Source: an uncultured Flavobacterium sp.
GTDB lineage: Bacteria > Bacteroidota > Bacteroidia > Flavobacteriales > Flavobacteriaceae
NCBI RefSeq assembly: GCF_937876455.1
Contig: NZ_CALFIG010000210.1
Coordinates: 1 to 7,415 of the forward strand
Direction: 5' to 3'
DNA: 7,415 nt
Shown: positions 6,215 through 7,415 of the stretch, in pieces
How the letters are laid out: every line of letters starts with the position of its first letter
Position numbering within the stretch: the first letter of the stretch is position 1
Notes under the pieces: generated by a model
What the model saw: the letters and a program-made list of their open reading frames with translations, nothing else
Databases searched by the model: none
Told to the model about the DNA's origin: nothing
Program-made: the position numbers and the translations under genes

Positions 6215-6218
6215 ATAA

Positions 6219-7415
6219 TTAATTTCCAAACAAAGCATGGTCTTGCTCAGGGTCGTCTAATTTAGTTGCCCCGCCCCATCCTTGGCCTTTTTCCCAACTG
6301 AATAAATAGTCGTCTTCAGAGCCTTTATCTTTAAGGTCCATTGGTTTTAAATCAAAACTAATATCTTGACACAGCGCCAGTCCATACGCGTCCGCCAAAT
6401 CATTATCACTTCCAATCTCCACTTCATCATAATTACCAAGCTCATTAATAAGATCAGGAAACCAATTGTATTGAACGTAGTCATAAATGTTGGTTTGCAT
6501 TAACGAAACCATTATAGGCTTGCTATATCCGTTAATAGACATTCCATAATCGTGCTGAAGCGTAGAGTCTGCCTTTTGGAATTTTTGGGGCTGCATTGCT
6601 AAATATCTTTCCGCGCCTTTGTCCTTAAAATATTGAATAACTCCGGGATTGCGAACGTCCACCAGAACATTCGCGTCTGCTTTAAAATACACTGCAAGTT
6701 TTAAACACATCTCATAGAAAATCTCTTTTCGTTTTGGGCGCGTTCTTATAACGGCCACAGGTGCTTTTTTAAACGCACCGTTAATACTATTTTCGCGAAT
6801 CAAAACACACGCAGCCCCTAAAGATTTAGATGTTTTAGATGTATCTTGGTCATAGCTGTCGATCCCAATACAATATAAATTTCTATGTGTCGGTCTAAAT
6901 AATTCTGAATCTATAATCAAAAAACATTCCGACTCTTCATCAAATTGTTTAGCAGGAATAAGCTTAACTTCATAAGGAATTTTTATCATTCCGTTATCAT
7001 CTTTAACCCACTCCATTTTAAATTTAGAGTATTTTTTTGGATGAATATCTATCTCATGCTGTTGAGCGTTAAGTTTATTAATATCAAAATTATTTACAAC
7101 ACTCTTTTTAAATATATCAGCTTTAGTTAAAGGATTGTTTTGAAGATGCTCATTATATTCTTTAAGGTTTCCAGACTTTAATAACTTAACCCTTTCTTCT
7201 TCCAAATATTTTCGAGACAACTCCCTATCCTCAACTCCAATTAATTGATATGCTTTATACTTCTTAAATAGTTCAGACTCCAATGGAAGTCTCCTGTGCT
7301 TTTGCGCGGCATCTCCATAAAAATAAAATCTATCTGCTGTAATTATAAATTCAACAAAATTGTGTTCTGCTGCTTCATAAGATAATTTCTTAAAACCTTT
7401 GCTTCCTTTATCAAC
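6219..7415 (-). CDS. terL: Terminase large subunit, C-terminal part with nuclease domain (5' end off the right edge)
   Basis: This frame is open to the right edge: 398 codons plus TAA at 6221-6219, with no ATG in the first 44 codons, so the gene starts outside the window. The N-terminal ATPase with Walker motifs is therefore not visible. The visible part contains an RNase H-fold nuclease, which cuts concatemeric DNA at the start and end of packaging. Its probable metal-binding acidic residues are in CIGIDSYDQD (Asp codon 6860-6858), NVLVDVRN (Asp 6659-6657) and SDNDLADAYGLAL (Asp 6392-6390), in the expected order and spacing, with DLADA typical of the third motif. The C-terminus is a Gly/Trp-rich tail (WEKGQGWGGATKLDD) ending HALFGN, possibly the portal-docking end. 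It is followed by terminator 1 and then the portal gene, the usual neighbour. A TTG at 7283-7281 could be mistaken for a start but lies inside the gene. Confidence 0.9.
   Translation of the reverse strand, partial: VDKGSKGFKKLSYEAAEHNFVEFIITADRFYFYGDAAQKHRRLPLESELFKKYKAYQLIGVEDRELSRKYLEEERVKLLKSGNLKEYNEHLQNNPLTKADIFKKSVVNNFDINKLNAQQHEIDIHPKKYSKFKMEWVKDDNGMIKIPYEVKLIPAKQFDEESECFLIIDSELFRPTHRNLYCIGIDSYDQDTSKTSKSLGAACVLIRENSINGAFKKAPVAVIRTRPKRKEIFYEMCLKLAVYFKADANVLVDVRNPGVIQYFKDKGAERYLAMQPQKFQKADSTLQHDYGMSINGYSKPIMVSLMQTNIYDYVQYNWFPDLINELGNYDEVEIGSDNDLADAYGLALCQDISFDLKPMDLKDKGSEDDYLFSWEKGQGWGGATKLDDPEQDHALFGN

Noticed and set aside
6945..7130. 61-aa plus-strand frame opposite the terminase gene
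   Set aside because: Antisense to terminase coding sequence, with low-complexity Phe/Ile/Asn composition and no supporting signal.
7281..7283. TTG as the start of a 354-aa protein
   Set aside because: The frame continues upstream without a stop to the window edge, and the nuclease-domain product needs an N-terminal ATPase. The TTG is internal to the terminase gene.

Overview
The window is part of the virion-morphogenesis module of a tailed double-stranded DNA phage. Every convincing gene is on the minus strand, so transcription runs from the right end of the window to the left. The DNA is AT-rich and the genes lack Shine-Dalgarno sequences, having A-rich leaders instead. The one long intergenic region carries TAnnTTTG boxes, the -7 element used by the housekeeping sigma factor of Bacteroidota. 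I therefore infer a phage of a Bacteroidota host. The domain set and gene order suggest a short-tailed, crAss-like (Crassvirales-type) or related uncultured phage, but that placement rests on recalled family features and is only moderately secure.

In transcription order the window holds: the C-terminal half of the large terminase subunit (right edge to 6219, 5' end missing); a 239-nt intergenic region (5980-6218) with three identical TATATTTG boxes and two hairpin-plus-T-tract terminators; the portal protein (5979-3763); a fibre-like protein that starts 2 nt after the portal stop (3760-3098); a 55-aa acidic small protein (3085-2918); a 119-aa glycine-rich probable membrane protein resembling YfiM/DUF2279 (2904-2545); a 388-aa Glu/Lys-rich probable scaffold (2480-1314); and the major capsid protein (1279 to the left edge, C-terminus missing). 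The gaps from portal to capsid are 2, 12, 13, 64 and 34 nt, which fits a single head-assembly operon.

Functionally the order follows head assembly. The terminase cuts and packages DNA through the portal ring. The scaffold and major capsid protein build the procapsid around that ring. The fibre-like protein probably decorates the head or neck. The two small proteins have no firm assignment.

The part most worth a second look is the terminase-portal intergenic region. Two units of TATATTTG box, GGATTCGTT and terminator hairpin occur in series and are followed by a third TATATTTG box 17 nt before the portal start. This could encode one or two short phage RNAs, or be a layered promoter/terminator switch separating terminase from head-gene expression. 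A second unusual signal is a sharp change in arginine codon choice inside the portal gene.
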